64,000 nt of DNA from Streptomyces avidinii (GCF_014650695.1 NZ_BMVL01000008.1:1-64000); one strand, 5' to 3'. Counted from the stretch's first letter, positions 7,471 to 15,627 are shown. Program-made: numbers and translations. The notes: a model not told the origin generated them from the letters alone.

Positions 7471-7535
7471 TGCCCGTGGAGCCCCGGCTCCCGAGAGCTC
7501 CGGCCCGCCCCCGCAGCAACCGCCAGCACGACTGA
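7470..7535 (+). CDS. Possible second leader frame (21 aa)
   Basis: An ATG at 7470 shares its A with the leader stop codon and opens a 21-codon arginine/proline-rich frame (MPVEPRLPRAPARPRSNRQHD). It ends 22 bases before cysteine dioxygenase. Ribosomes finishing the polycysteine peptide could restart here. It may be a spacer rather than a functional peptide. Confidence 0.25.
   Translation: MPVEPRLPRAPARPRSNRQHD
7478..7501 (+). promoter_or_regulatory. Possible alternative hairpins after the polycysteine frame
   Basis: GGAGC at 7478-7482 can pair either with GCTCC at 7487-7491 or with GCTCC at 7497-7501, so two exclusive small hairpins are possible just behind the polycysteine codons. A ribosome stalled on those codons would cover the left arm. 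This is suggestive only. Confidence 0.3.
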
Positions 7536-7557
7536 CATCCGTCGAGGTACCCCCACG

Positions 7558-8106
7558 ATGAACAGCACGTACAGCGCCACCTCCGCCGCTCCTGCCGCGC
7601 CCGCCGCGCCCGCCACCGTCGAGAGCGACCTCCAGATCGCCGGCGACATCCTCGCCGTCCAGCACCTGCTCCAGCCCGCCCGGGAACACCCGGCCACCGT
7701 CGCCGAGTTCGTCGGGCTCGCCCGTTCCGTCGCCGAGGACCGCGCCTCCTGGGAGCACCTCGTCCGCTACGACGCCACCACCCGCTGGTACCACCGGCTG
7801 CGCACCGGTCCCGGCTACGAGGTCTGGCTGCTCAGCTGGGTCCCCGGCCAGGGCAGCGGCCCGCACGACCACGGCGCGTCCTCCGGCGTCATGACCGTCC
7901 TGGAGGGCGAGCTCACCGAGCACACCGCCCGCGGCCGGCTCACCCACCGCCCCGGCACCCAGCGCGTCCTCGCCCCCGGTCGCGCCCACGAGGTCGTCAA
8001 CGACACCCTGGACGGCGCGGTCAGCCTGCACGTCTACTTCCCCGGCCTGACCGAGATGCCGATGCACAGCTGCTCCCCGGCCGAATCGGCGTCCGTACCC
8101 GCCTGA
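7558..8106 (+). CDS. cdoA: Cysteine dioxygenase (cupin)
   Basis: The 182-residue product has the type I cysteine dioxygenase cupin core at about 75-165. The first metal motif is GPHDHGASSGVMTVLEGEL and the second is around HEVVNDTLDGAVSLHVYFPG, giving the three-histidine iron site. The enzyme oxidises L-cysteine with O2 to cysteine sulphinate in the cytosol. The N-terminal 20 residues are an alanine/proline-rich extension. ATG 7558 has GAGG some 12 bases upstream, a rather loose spacing that fits coupling to upstream translation. The polycysteine leader before it suggests regulation by cysteine supply. Family assignment is firm; regulation is inferred. Confidence 0.9.
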   Translation: MNSTYSATSAAPAAPAAPATVESDLQIAGDILAVQHLLQPAREHPATVAEFVGLARSVAEDRASWEHLVRYDATTRWYHRLRTGPGYEVWLLSWVPGQGSGPHDHGASSGVMTVLEGELTEHTARGRLTHRPGTQRVLAPGRAHEVVNDTLDGAVSLHVYFPGLTEMPMHSCSPAESASVPA

Positions 8107-8109
8107 CCC

Positions 8110-8204
8110 CGTCGCCCGACCACCACCCCTCGACGACAGCCTCCGGCTGACAGTCCCACCCGTCGCCCGACCACCACCCCTCGACGACAGCCTCCGGCTG
8201 ACAG
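8110..8204. repeat. 51-bp-period direct duplication
   Basis: A 44-base unit at 8110-8153 is repeated exactly at 8161-8204, separated by seven bases. Each copy contains a five-base-pair hairpin (CAGCC/GGCTG). It fills the gap between cysteine dioxygenase and fbiA and ends nine bases before the fbiA start, so any fbiA ribosome-binding site would be in or next to the second copy. Confidence 0.92.
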
Positions 8205-8213
8205 ACTGTCTGC

Positions 8214-9173
8214 ATGCGCATCGTTGTTCTGGCCGGCGGTATAGGCGGCGCCCGGTTCCTTCGCGGTCTCAAGTCGGCAGTGCCCGACGCGGACATCACG
8301 GTCATCGGCAACACCGGTGACGACATTCACCTCTTCGGGCTCAAGGTCTGCCCCGACCTGGACACGGTGATGTACACCCTCGGCGGTGGCATCAACGAGG
8401 ACCAGGGCTGGGGGCGCACCGACGAGTCCTTCACCGTCAAGGAGGAACTCGCGGCGTACGGGGTCGGACCCACCTGGTTCGGCCTCGGCGACCGCGACTT
8501 CGCCACCCACATCGTGCGTACGCAGATGCTGGGCGCGGGCTACCCGCTGAGCGCCGTCACCGAGGCGCTCTGCGACCGCTGGCAGCCCGGCGTACGGCTG
8601 CTGCCCATGTCCGACGACCGGGTCGAGACCCACGTCGCGATCACGGAGGCGGGGACCGGGGAGCGCCGCGTCATCCACTTCCAGGAGTACTGGGTCCGGC
8701 TGCGCGCCTCGGTGGACGCGGAGGCCGTCGTGCCCGTGGGCGCCGAGCAGGCCAAGCCCGCCCCGGGCGTGCTGGAGGCCATCGCCGCCGCCGACGTGAT
8801 CGTCTTCCCGCCGTCGAACCCCGTGGTCTCGGTCGGCACCATCCTCGCCGTCCCCGGCATCCGCGACGCCGTGGCCTCCGCCGCGGCGCCCGTCGTCGGC
8901 CTCTCCCCCATCGTCGGGGGCGCGCCCGTGCGCGGGATGGCCGACAAGGTGCTCGCCGCGGTGGGCGTCGAGTCCACAGCCGCCGCGGTCGCCCTGCACT
9001 ACGGGACCGGGCTGCTCGACGGCTGGCTGGTGGACACCGCGGACGCCGGCGCCGTCGCGGAGGTTGAGGCCGCCGGCATCACCTGCCGCGCGGTGCCGCT
9101 GATGATGACCGACCTGGAGGCCACCGCGGAGATGGCCCGCGCCGCGCTGGATCTGGCGGAGGCCTCCCGGTGA
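8214..9173 (+). CDS. fbiA: 2-phospho-L-lactate transferase (F420 synthesis)
   Basis: The 319-residue product begins MRIVVLAGGIGGARFLRGL, the CofD/FbiA nucleotide-binding motif, and carries VIGNTGDDIHLFGLKVCPDLDTVMYTL and GLGDRDFATHIVRTQML, all typical. It joins the phosphoenolpyruvate- or lactate-derived moiety from a guanylylated donor to the deazaflavin Fo, giving (dehydro-)F420-0. Length is usual for the family. Its stop overlaps the fbiB GTG start by four bases, so the two genes form an operon. No good ribosome-binding site is visible before ATG 8214, because the region is occupied by the duplicated 51-base unit. Confidence 0.95.
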   Translation: MRIVVLAGGIGGARFLRGLKSAVPDADITVIGNTGDDIHLFGLKVCPDLDTVMYTLGGGINEDQGWGRTDESFTVKEELAAYGVGPTWFGLGDRDFATHIVRTQMLGAGYPLSAVTEALCDRWQPGVRLLPMSDDRVETHVAITEAGTGERRVIHFQEYWVRLRASVDAEAVVPVGAEQAKPAPGVLEAIAAADVIVFPPSNPVVSVGTILAVPGIRDAVASAAAPVVGLSPIVGGAPVRGMADKVLAAVGVESTAAAVALHYGTGLLDGWLVDTADAGAVAEVEAAGITCRAVPLMMTDLEATAEMARAALDLAEASR

Positions 9174-10468
9174 CGCAGGTGCCCGCGTACGAGGTGCGGG
9201 CCGTCGACGGGATACCAGAGGTCAGGCCGGGCGACGACCTGGCGAAGCTGATCACGACGGCCGCCCCCGACCTGCGCGACGGGGACGTCCTGCTGGTCAC
9301 CTCGAAGATCGTCTCCAAGGCCGAGGGCCGGATCGTGGAGGCGGACTCGCGCGAGGCCGCGATCGACGCCGAGACGGTACGGGTGGTCGCGCGCCGGGGT
9401 CCGCTGCGGATCGTCGAGAACCGGCAGGGCCTGGTGATGGCCGCGGCCGGCGTGGACGCCTCCAACACCGCTCCGGGCACGGTGCTGCTGCTGCCCGAGG
9501 ACCCGGACGGCTCGGCCGCCGCGATCCGTGCCGGTGTGCGCGACACCCTGTCCGTGGACGTGGGCGTGGTCGTGACGGACACCTTCGGGCGGCCGTGGCG
9601 CAACGGGCTGACGGACGTGGCGATCGGCTCGGCCGGCGTACGGGTCCTGGACGACCTGCGCGGCGGTACGGACGCGCACGGCAATCCGCTGAGCGCGACC
9701 GTGGTGGCGACGGCGGACGAGCTGGCCGCCGCCGGCGACCTGGTCAAGGGGAAGGCGGCCGGGCTGCCCGTGGCCGTCGTGCGCGGGCTGGCCCATGTCC
9801 TGGGCGAGGGCTCCTCGGCCCGGGACCTGGTGCGCTCACCGGCCGACGACATGTTCCGGCTGGGCACCTCGGAGGCGGTACGGGAAGCCGTGACGCAGCG
9901 CCGTACGGTACGGGCCTTCACGGCGGAGCCGGTGGACCCGGGCGCGGTACGGCGGGCGGTGGCGGCGGCCGTGACCGCCCCGGCTCCGCACCACACGACG
10001 CCGTGGCGGTTCGTACTGCTGGAGTCCGAGGCCTCCCGGGTGCGGCTGCTGGACGCGATGCGGGACGCGTGGATCGCGGACCTGCGGGCGGACGGCAAGT
10101 CCGAGGAGTCCGTCGCGAAGCGGGTGAAGCGCGGGGACGTGCTGCGGGCCGCCCCGTACCTGGTGGTGCCGTGTCTGGTGACGGACGGCGCACACCACTA
10201 CGGTCACGCGCGGCGGGACACCGCGGAGCGGGAGATGTTCGTGGTCGCCATGGGCGCGGGCGTGCAGAACCTGCTGGTCGCGCTGGCCGGGGAACGGCTG
10301 GGCTCGGCGTGGGTGTCCTCGACGATGTTCTGCCGGGACGTGGTGCGGGAGGTGCTGGAGCTGCCGCAGGACTGGGACCCGATGGGAACGGTGGCGGTGG
10401 GGCACCCCGCGGCGGCCCCGGCGGAGCGGCCGGGGCGGTCCCCGGCGGACTTCATCCGGGTCCGCTGA
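9170..10468 (+). CDS. fbiB: F420-0:gamma-glutamyl ligase / FMN-dependent reductase
   Basis: The 432-residue product is the bifunctional actinobacterial form. Residues about 1-245 are the CofE-like ligase (GDVLLVTSKIVSKAEGR, DTFGRPWRNGLTDVAIGSAG). Residues 250-432 are a nitroreductase-fold FMN domain (RRTVRAFTAEPVDPGAVRRAVAAAV, HHTTPWRFVLLES, GAGVQNLLVALAGERLGSAWVS). It adds the poly-gamma-glutamate tail to F420-0, and the second domain reduces dehydro-F420-0. GTG 9170 overlaps the fbiA stop (GTGA), so translation is coupled. Confidence 0.95.
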   Translation: MTQVPAYEVRAVDGIPEVRPGDDLAKLITTAAPDLRDGDVLLVTSKIVSKAEGRIVEADSREAAIDAETVRVVARRGPLRIVENRQGLVMAAAGVDASNTAPGTVLLLPEDPDGSAAAIRAGVRDTLSVDVGVVVTDTFGRPWRNGLTDVAIGSAGVRVLDDLRGGTDAHGNPLSATVVATADELAAAGDLVKGKAAGLPVAVVRGLAHVLGEGSSARDLVRSPADDMFRLGTSEAVREAVTQRRTVRAFTAEPVDPGAVRRAVAAAVTAPAPHHTTPWRFVLLESEASRVRLLDAMRDAWIADLRADGKSEESVAKRVKRGDVLRAAPYLVVPCLVTDGAHHYGHARRDTAEREMFVVAMGAGVQNLLVALAGERLGSAWVSSTMFCRDVVREVLELPQDWDPMGTVAVGHPAAAPAERPGRSPADFIRVR

Positions 10469-10489
10469 GACGGCGGGTACGAGCAGGGC

Positions 10490-11488
10490 TCACAGCCGGC
10501 CGATGTCGCCGCGCGGCATCCGGGGCGCGCGGCGGGGCGGGGTGCGGCCCGCGAGGAGGATGAGGCGGGCCGCGCGGTGGCGCTGGCCGGCGTACGGGGC
10601 GAGCAGCTCCAGCATGGCGGCGTCGTCGGTGTCGCGGTCGCCCGCGAGGGCGTAGCCGATGATGCCGGGCAGGTGGAGGTCGCCGGTGGTGATCGCGTCC
10701 GGGGCGCCGTTGCTGCGCTGGAGGGTCTCGGCGGAGGTCCACGGGCCGATGCCGGGGACGGCCTCCAGCCTTCGTACGGCCTCGGGCAGGTCCATCGCGG
10801 CCGCCTCCTCCAGCCGGTTCGCCACGCGGACGGCCCGCAGGATCGTGTCGGAGCGCTTGGCGTCGACCCCGGCCCGGTGCCAGTCCCAGGAGGGGATCAT
10901 CGCCCAGGTCCGCGGGGCGGGCAGGACGTACAGGTCCGGGCCGGGGCCCGGGGCGGGCTCGCCGTACTGCCGGACGAGGCGGCGCCAGGCGCGGTAGGCC
11001 TCGTCGGCGGTGACCTTCTGCTCCAGGACCGTGGGGATCAGGGATTCGAGGACCAGGCCGGTGCGGGTGAGGCGCAGGCCGGGGCGGCGGCGGTGGCTCG
11101 CGTGCACGAGGCGGTGGCGGGGCACGAAGGCGGCGGGGTCGTCGCCGGCGCCGAGGAGCGCGGGCAGCCGGTCGAGGAACCAGTCGGCGCCCGGGCCCCA
11201 GGCCTCTGCGGTGATCTCCGTGCCGGTCCCGAAGACGCGCAGGGTGGCGGGGAGGCCCTGGGGGCTCCGGCCGGTACGCCAGACGGAGCCGTCGGGGGTG
11301 GTGCGGAAGGTGGGGTCGGCGGGGCCGCGGCGGAGCGGGCCGAGGGTGAGCCCGAGGTCGACGGGCCCGTCGGGGGTCCAGCGGCGCTCCCCGGCCCCGG
11401 AGCCGACGGCGCTGCCGCGGCCCGCGGGTACGTCGGTCCGGCCGCCGCGGACGGCGGCGCGGGTGAGGGGATCGAAGCGGCCGGCCAT
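10490..11488 (-). CDS. DNA-3-methyladenine glycosylase 2-like (HhH-GPD) protein
   Basis: The 332-residue product has a C-terminal helix-hairpin-helix GPD domain. The hairpin is EAVRRLEAVPGIGPWTSAETL, and the likely catalytic aspartate follows in NGAPDAITTGDLHLPGIIGYAL. Helix LIPTVLEQKVTADEAYRAWRRL precedes it. This is the AlkA-like superfamily, which removes alkylated bases. The N-terminal part (1-130) is divergent. ATG at 11488 is the first plausible start. It converges with fbiB, with only 21 bases between the stops. Substrate range is unknown. Confidence 0.85.
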   Translation of the reverse strand: MAGRFDPLTRAAVRGGRTDVPAGRGSAVGSGAGERRWTPDGPVDLGLTLGPLRRGPADPTFRTTPDGSVWRTGRSPQGLPATLRVFGTGTEITAEAWGPGADWFLDRLPALLGAGDDPAAFVPRHRLVHASHRRRPGLRLTRTGLVLESLIPTVLEQKVTADEAYRAWRRLVRQYGEPAPGPGPDLYVLPAPRTWAMIPSWDWHRAGVDAKRSDTILRAVRVANRLEEAAAMDLPEAVRRLEAVPGIGPWTSAETLQRSNGAPDAITTGDLHLPGIIGYALAGDRDTDDAAMLELLAPYAGQRHRAARLILLAGRTPPRRAPRMPRGDIGRL

Positions 11489-11540
11489 GCCCCGAGCGTA
11501 GCCCGGCCGGCCGCGTCCCCCGGGGCTCCGCCCCGGCCCG

Positions 11541-11701
11541 GGGGGGTCCGATGGATCTCCGTGGGGAAGGAGCGGCGTCCGGTGCGTGCTCTCGGTGTGC
11601 CGGCCGGAAGCCCGCGTACTGGACGTACTTGGGCTTTCGGCCGGTGCGGCGAGAGTGCGTGCCGGGCGTCGCGACGCCGCGGAGATCCACCAGACACCCC
11701 C
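11541..11701. repeat. Long imperfect palindrome (about 160 bp), MITE-like
   Basis: The two halves fold on a centre near 11622: GTAC at 11616-11619 mirrors GTAC at 11625-11628. Blocks such as GGCCGGAAGCCC (about 11602-11613) and GGGCTTTCGGCC (11631-11642) pair with few mismatches. The outer ends pair through TGGATCTCCG (11552-11561) and CGGAGATCCA (11680-11689). It lies between the amidase stop at 11701 and the glycosylase start. Several unpaired positions are G-T or exchanged pairs, so structure rather than sequence seems kept. It could be a miniature transposon relic or a transcribed hairpin. Confidence 0.7.
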
Positions 11702-13086
11702 TAGGGGCGGCCCTGGAGCTTGGCCGAGGCCGTGCGGGTCGTGCCCAGCTTGCCGTAGAGCTTGGTGCCCGGGCACTGGGTGGCGAACCCGTCCCGGTGG
11801 CCCGAGATGACGTTCATCGACACGTTCCTGCCCTTGGGGTAGCGGTTGCCGCCGCCCGACGTCAGGGTCGTCTTCGCGCGCGGGTCCCGGCCGAAGAGGC
11901 CCAGCTTCCAGGCGGTGAGACGGGCGACCGCGTCGACCGCCACCGCGGGCGGGGCCGAGGAGGTGAAGGTGCCCAGCACCACGACGCCCATGCTGTTGGT
12001 GTTGAAGCCCATGGTGTGCGCGCCGAGGACCGCCTTGGAGACGCCGCCCGCGCGGCCCTCGTAGACCGTGCCGCACTTGTCGACGGCGAAGTTGTAGCCG
12101 AAGTCCCGCCAGCCGTTGCTGACCACGTGGTAGCGGTACAGGCTGCGCAGGACCGCGGGGGCTTCCTTGCAGGCGTAGTTGTTGCCGGAGGCGCTGTGGT
12201 GGACGAAGGCCGCCTTGACCGTGCTGGTGTAGCCGAAGCCCGACTCGCGCAGCTTCTCGTCCGCGCCCCAGCCCTTGCGGGTGACGATGCGCGGGCGCGG
12301 ACCGATGTACGGGGCGGCGGCCGCGGTCAGCTCGCCGTCGCTCGCGAAGATCGCGTCCGCGGTGGAGTCTGCCTTGTCCAGTGCGCTGATCTCGTTCGCG
12401 CCGAGCGAGGCGTGCGGGACGTTCGCGGCGGACGCCTCCGCCGTCTCCATCGTCATGGCCGGCACCACTTCGCCCTTGCCGTCGCCGTCGGCCCCGGTGT
12501 TCTTGCCGTCGGACCCCGTGGCGGGGGGTTCCGCGCCCGGGTCCACCAGCTCGATCCGCAGGCCCGAGGGCAGCCGGGAGGGGGCGCGGGTGGTCGGGGC
12601 GCCGGGCTCGGCCTGGACCCGGACCTCCACGCCGTCGGACTCTCCCACCCACAGCGGGGCGGTCGCGCCGTGGATCGGGCGGGAGCCGCGCTCGGCGGCG
12701 TCGGGGTCGGCGGCGTGCTCGCCGTTGTGGGTCTCGACGTCCTGCCAGTCCGACCAGGCGGCGGTGCGGACGGAGCGGGTGCGCACCTGGACCCGGCCGT
12801 GCAGTTCGGTGGCCGCGTCGTCCCAGATCACGCCGACCAGCGAGAACGTCTTGACCTCGCGTGGGGTAAGCCCCTGCGTCTCGGGGCGGCCTGCGGAGGC
12901 ACTCATTCCGGGGACTCCGGGCGCCCGCGTCGCCGAGGGCCCCAGGGGGACGAGCGGCAGCGACTGGGTGGACCCGGCGGGGGTTACGGGGGCGGTCTCG
13001 GCAAGGGCGGGGGTGGGGAGCGCGAGGGGCAGGGCCAGTACGGCGGCCGTCGCGACGCCGATCGAGGAAGCAAGGAATCCACGCAT
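11701..13086 (-). CDS. Secreted N-acetylmuramoyl-L-alanine amidase, PGRP type
   Basis: The 461-residue product starts with a signal peptide (MRGFLASSIGVATAAVLALPLALPTPALAET). A region up to about 260 follows that includes a beta-rich stretch (SLVGVIWDDAATELHGRVQVRTR). The C-terminal PGRP/Amidase_2 domain has AAFVHHSASGNNYACKEAPAVLRSLYRYHVVSNGWRDFGYNFAVD, AHTMGFNTNSMGVVVLG and ISGHRDGFATQCPG. The histidines and terminal cysteine match the zinc site of this family, which cuts the bond between muramic acid and the peptide stem. ATG 13086 is chosen because the signal peptide begins there; GTG at 13104 (VLTILF) is an alternative. It ends against the long palindrome. Confidence 0.85.
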   Translation of the reverse strand: MRGFLASSIGVATAAVLALPLALPTPALAETAPVTPAGSTQSLPLVPLGPSATRAPGVPGMSASAGRPETQGLTPREVKTFSLVGVIWDDAATELHGRVQVRTRSVRTAAWSDWQDVETHNGEHAADPDAAERGSRPIHGATAPLWVGESDGVEVRVQAEPGAPTTRAPSRLPSGLRIELVDPGAEPPATGSDGKNTGADGDGKGEVVPAMTMETAEASAANVPHASLGANEISALDKADSTADAIFASDGELTAAAAPYIGPRPRIVTRKGWGADEKLRESGFGYTSTVKAAFVHHSASGNNYACKEAPAVLRSLYRYHVVSNGWRDFGYNFAVDKCGTVYEGRAGGVSKAVLGAHTMGFNTNSMGVVVLGTFTSSAPPAVAVDAVARLTAWKLGLFGRDPRAKTTLTSGGGNRYPKGRNVSMNVISGHRDGFATQCPGTKLYGKLGTTRTASAKLQGRP

Positions 13087-13225
13087 GAAAAGGATGGTGA
13101 GCACCCGGAACGCCCGGCGCCATCCGAGAACTGACGCTCCGTCCGACACGCCGCGGGTACCCCTCCCCCGTACGGAGGAGCCGGCGGCCCCCGTACGAGG
13201 GACGGCCCCGCGTACGCTGTGCCGG

Positions 13226-13975
13226 GTGAACGCCACTGACCGCACCCCTGCCGACCTGCTGCGATCCGCGCTCGCCGCCGATCCGGGCCGCCCGCTCGTC
13301 ACCTTCTACGACGATGCCACCGGCGAGCGCGTCGAATTGTCCGTCGCGACCTTCGCCAATTGGGTGGCCAAGACCGCCAATCTGCTCCAGGGCGACCTGG
13401 GGGCCGAGCCCGGGGACCGGCTCGCGCTGATGCTCCCGGCGCACTGGCAGAGTGCGGTCTGGCTGCTCGCCTGCGCCTCGGTCGGGGTCGTCGCCGAGGT
13501 CGGCGGCGATCCGGCCGGCGCGGATCTCGTCGTGAGCGGGCCGGACACCCTGGAGCAGGCCCTGGCGTGCGGCGGTGAGCACGTGGCGCTCGCCCTGCGG
13601 CCGCTGGGCGGACGCTTCCCGCAGCCGCCGGCCGGGTTCGCCGACTACGCGGTGGAGGTGCCGGGGCAGGGCGACCGCTTCGCCCCCTTCGCGCCGGTGG
13701 ACCCCGAGGGCCCGGCGCTGGTCGTCGACGGCGGGGAGCTCACGCACACGGCGCTGGTGGCCCGCGCCCGCGAGGACGCGGCGAAGCAGGGCCTCGGCGA
13801 AGGCTCGCGGGTGCTGACCGGGCTCGGCTACGACACCTGGGACGGCCTCTCGGCCGGGCTCTACGCCGCGCTGGCCGCGGGCGGGTCCGTAGTGCTGTGC
13901 CGGAACCTGGACCGGCTCTCGCCGGAGGGGCTGGACCGGCGCAGCGAGAGCGAGCGCGTCACCCACACCGTCTGA
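13226..13975 (+). CDS. TIGR03089 family protein (AMP-binding-like)
   Basis: The 249-residue product opens NATDRTPADLLRSALAADPGRPLVTFYDDATGERVELS, resembling the first subdomain of acyl-CoA synthetases. It lacks the large AMP-binding core and the C-terminal lid, so it is too short to be a full synthetase. This is the actinobacterial TIGR03089 family, of unknown role, found beside LCP genes (mycobacterial Rv3268 is the likely counterpart). GTG 13226 is chosen; upstream in-frame sequence belongs to the divergent amidase gene. It leads into the LCP cluster. Confidence 0.82.
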   Translation: MNATDRTPADLLRSALAADPGRPLVTFYDDATGERVELSVATFANWVAKTANLLQGDLGAEPGDRLALMLPAHWQSAVWLLACASVGVVAEVGGDPAGADLVVSGPDTLEQALACGGEHVALALRPLGGRFPQPPAGFADYAVEVPGQGDRFAPFAPVDPEGPALVVDGGELTHTALVARAREDAAKQGLGEGSRVLTGLGYDTWDGLSAGLYAALAAGGSVVLCRNLDRLSPEGLDRRSESERVTHTV

Positions 13976-13991
13976 TCGCCGGCCGGAGGCC

Positions 13992-14011
13992 CTTCACCCA
14001 CACTGGTGAAG
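13992..14011. terminator. Small hairpin after the TIGR03089 gene
   Basis: CTTCACC (13992-13998) pairs with GGTGAAG (14005-14011) over a six-base loop, 17 bases after the stop codon. The stem is short, so it may only weaken transcription into the LCP gene. Confidence 0.4.
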
Positions 14012-14025
14012 AGCAGGTACGGGCG

Positions 14026-14042
14026 ATTTGTCACCCGCATGG
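14026..14042 (+). promoter_or_regulatory. Shared LCP upstream motif, copy 1
   Basis: ATTTGTCACCCGCATGG lies 119 bases before the first LCP start codon. The same 17 bases, with one difference, lie before the second LCP gene (15474-15490). Shared position and identity suggest a common regulator or sigma factor, not yet identified. Confidence 0.45.
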
Positions 14043-14160
14043 CCCTAGACAGGCCCCTGCCCCCGGGCCGCTCCGGCAGCCCGGGGGCAGCATCGGCAGT
14101 GGCCGTGCCCACCCGTACGGCTGACGGCCCAGAGTCGTAGCGGCGAGGGGACGGACGCCA

Positions 14161-15405
14161 GTGACGGACAGCGCAGGCATACCGGGCGGCACGCCCGCGG
14201 CCGGGGGCGCGGGGCGGCCCCCGCGCGGCCGCGGGCGCCGGCGCCGCATGCTGCGCCGGGTCGGGCTGGGGATGGTCCTCCTGGTCCTGGCGGGCACGGC
14301 CACCGGCTGGTGGCTCTACAACAAGCTCGACGGGAACATCACCGAGGACACCTCGGCCGCGGCCGAGCTGCGGCGCTACGAGCGCGAACGCCCGGCCCAC
14401 CTGGCCACCGGGGCCCAGAACATCCTGCTGATCGGCTCGGACTCGCGCTCCGGCAGGAACAACGCCGGGTACGGGCGGGACAAGGGCACCCAGCGCTCGG
14501 ACACCACGATCCTGCTGCACCTGCCGCAGGACCGCAGGAGCGCGACCGCGGTGTCGATACCCCGGGACCTGATGACGGACATCCCCGTCTGCACGCAGGT
14601 GGACGGCAGCCGCACCGCGGAGCAGTTCGCACAGTTCAACTGGGCGTTCCAGTGGGGTGGCGCCGCCTGCACGATCCGCACGGTGGAGAAGCTCACCGGG
14701 ATCCGGATCGACCACCACATGGTGATCGACTTCGGTGGGTTCAAGAAGATGGTCGACGCGATCGGCGGTGTCGAGGTCTGTCTGAAGGAGCCGGTGAACG
14801 ACGCGGAGGCGAAGCTGCGGCTGGCCGCCGGGCGCCAGACCCTCCAGGGCGAGCAGGCACTGGGCTTCGTCCGCGCCCGGCACAGCCTGGGCAACGGGAG
14901 CGACACCGAACGGATGGGCCGGCAGCAGCAGTTCCTCGGCTCGCTCGTGAAGAAGGTGCAGAGCAACGGGGTGCTGCTGAATCCGGCCCGGCTGTACCCG
15001 CTGCTGGACGCGGCGACCTCCTCGGTGACCACGGACCCGGCCCTGGCCTCGCTGCGCGGCCTCTACGAACTCGTGCGGGGCATGAGGAACATACCGACTG
15101 AACAGGTTAAATTCCTTACGGTTCCCCGCAAGCCCTATGAACCCAATCCGAATCGGGACGAATTGGTCGAGCCCGCTGCGGAGCGGCTGTTCCAGCAGCT
15201 GCGGATGGACAAGCCGGTCACGGTGACCCCGCCGAAGCCGAAGCCGACCCCGGCCGCCGCCGAAGCCGCCGACGAGGGCACGGAGTCCGGTACGTCCGGA
15301 ACATCCGATACAGACGCGGACAGCACCGACGAGGGAACCGTCACATCCCCCGCACCCGTCCCTACCTTCACCGGAACCACTGCGGGGAACGCCGACTGCC
15401 GGTAA
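14161..15405 (+). CDS. LytR-CpsA-Psr (LCP) family protein 1
   Basis: The 414-residue product has a basic cytosolic start, a membrane anchor at about 37-57 (VGLGMVLLVLAGTATGWWLY), and an extracytoplasmic LCP domain at about 80-330. Motifs are NILLIGSDSRSG, RSDTTILLHL, SIPRDLMTDIP, DHHMVIDFGGFKKMVDAIGGVEVCL and LQGEQALGFVRARHSL; the arginines and aspartates of the pyrophosphate-lipid site are kept. LCP enzymes transfer glycopolymers from lipid carriers to peptidoglycan. An acidic, T/S/D/E-rich tail replaces the LytR_C domain. GTG 14161 has GAGGGGA upstream. It is the first of five paralogues. Confidence 0.92.
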   Translation: MTDSAGIPGGTPAAGGAGRPPRGRGRRRRMLRRVGLGMVLLVLAGTATGWWLYNKLDGNITEDTSAAAELRRYERERPAHLATGAQNILLIGSDSRSGRNNAGYGRDKGTQRSDTTILLHLPQDRRSATAVSIPRDLMTDIPVCTQVDGSRTAEQFAQFNWAFQWGGAACTIRTVEKLTGIRIDHHMVIDFGGFKKMVDAIGGVEVCLKEPVNDAEAKLRLAAGRQTLQGEQALGFVRARHSLGNGSDTERMGRQQQFLGSLVKKVQSNGVLLNPARLYPLLDAATSSVTTDPALASLRGLYELVRGMRNIPTEQVKFLTVPRKPYEPNPNRDELVEPAAERLFQQLRMDKPVTVTPPKPKPTPAAAEAADEGTESGTSGTSDTDADSTDEGTVTSPAPVPTFTGTTAGNADCR

Positions 15406-15473
15406 AGCAATCCCAAAAGCCGGTGACCGAACCGAGTGGGATGGGTGGTTCACCCCGTTATAAGGGGAGTGGA

Positions 15474-15490
15474 ATTTGTCACCAGCATGG
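15474..15490 (+). promoter_or_regulatory. Shared LCP upstream motif, copy 2
   Basis: ATTTGTCACCAGCATGG matches the element at 14026-14042 at 16 of 17 positions and lies 138 bases before the second LCP gene. A TAGGGT hexamer at 15512-15517 could be a minus-10, but spacing to this motif (over 20 bases) does not fit a normal minus-35. Confidence 0.45.
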
Positions 15491-15627
15491 TTTGCCGCCG
15501 AACAGGGCGGATAGGGTGAGCGATCCGGTGCCCGGCCGGACCAGAGATCGGGCGCCAGCAGCCGGATCGTTGACCGTGCGCCTGGGGGAGGCGCGTCGCG
15601 AGGCACCGACGGAGGATTCGAGCAACC

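Noticed and set aside
7347..7535. 62-codon frame starting at GTG/TTG-like codons near 7347
   Set aside because: Its start overlaps the predicted minus-35 and would precede the transcription start; only its last 21 codons from ATG 7470 are considered.
8110..8204. CRISPR-like repeat
   Set aside because: Only two copies with a seven-base spacer; a simple tandem duplication.
12275..13225. N-terminal extension of the TIGR03089 frame
   Set aside because: It is antisense to the amidase gene and its signal peptide; the family start is at 13226.
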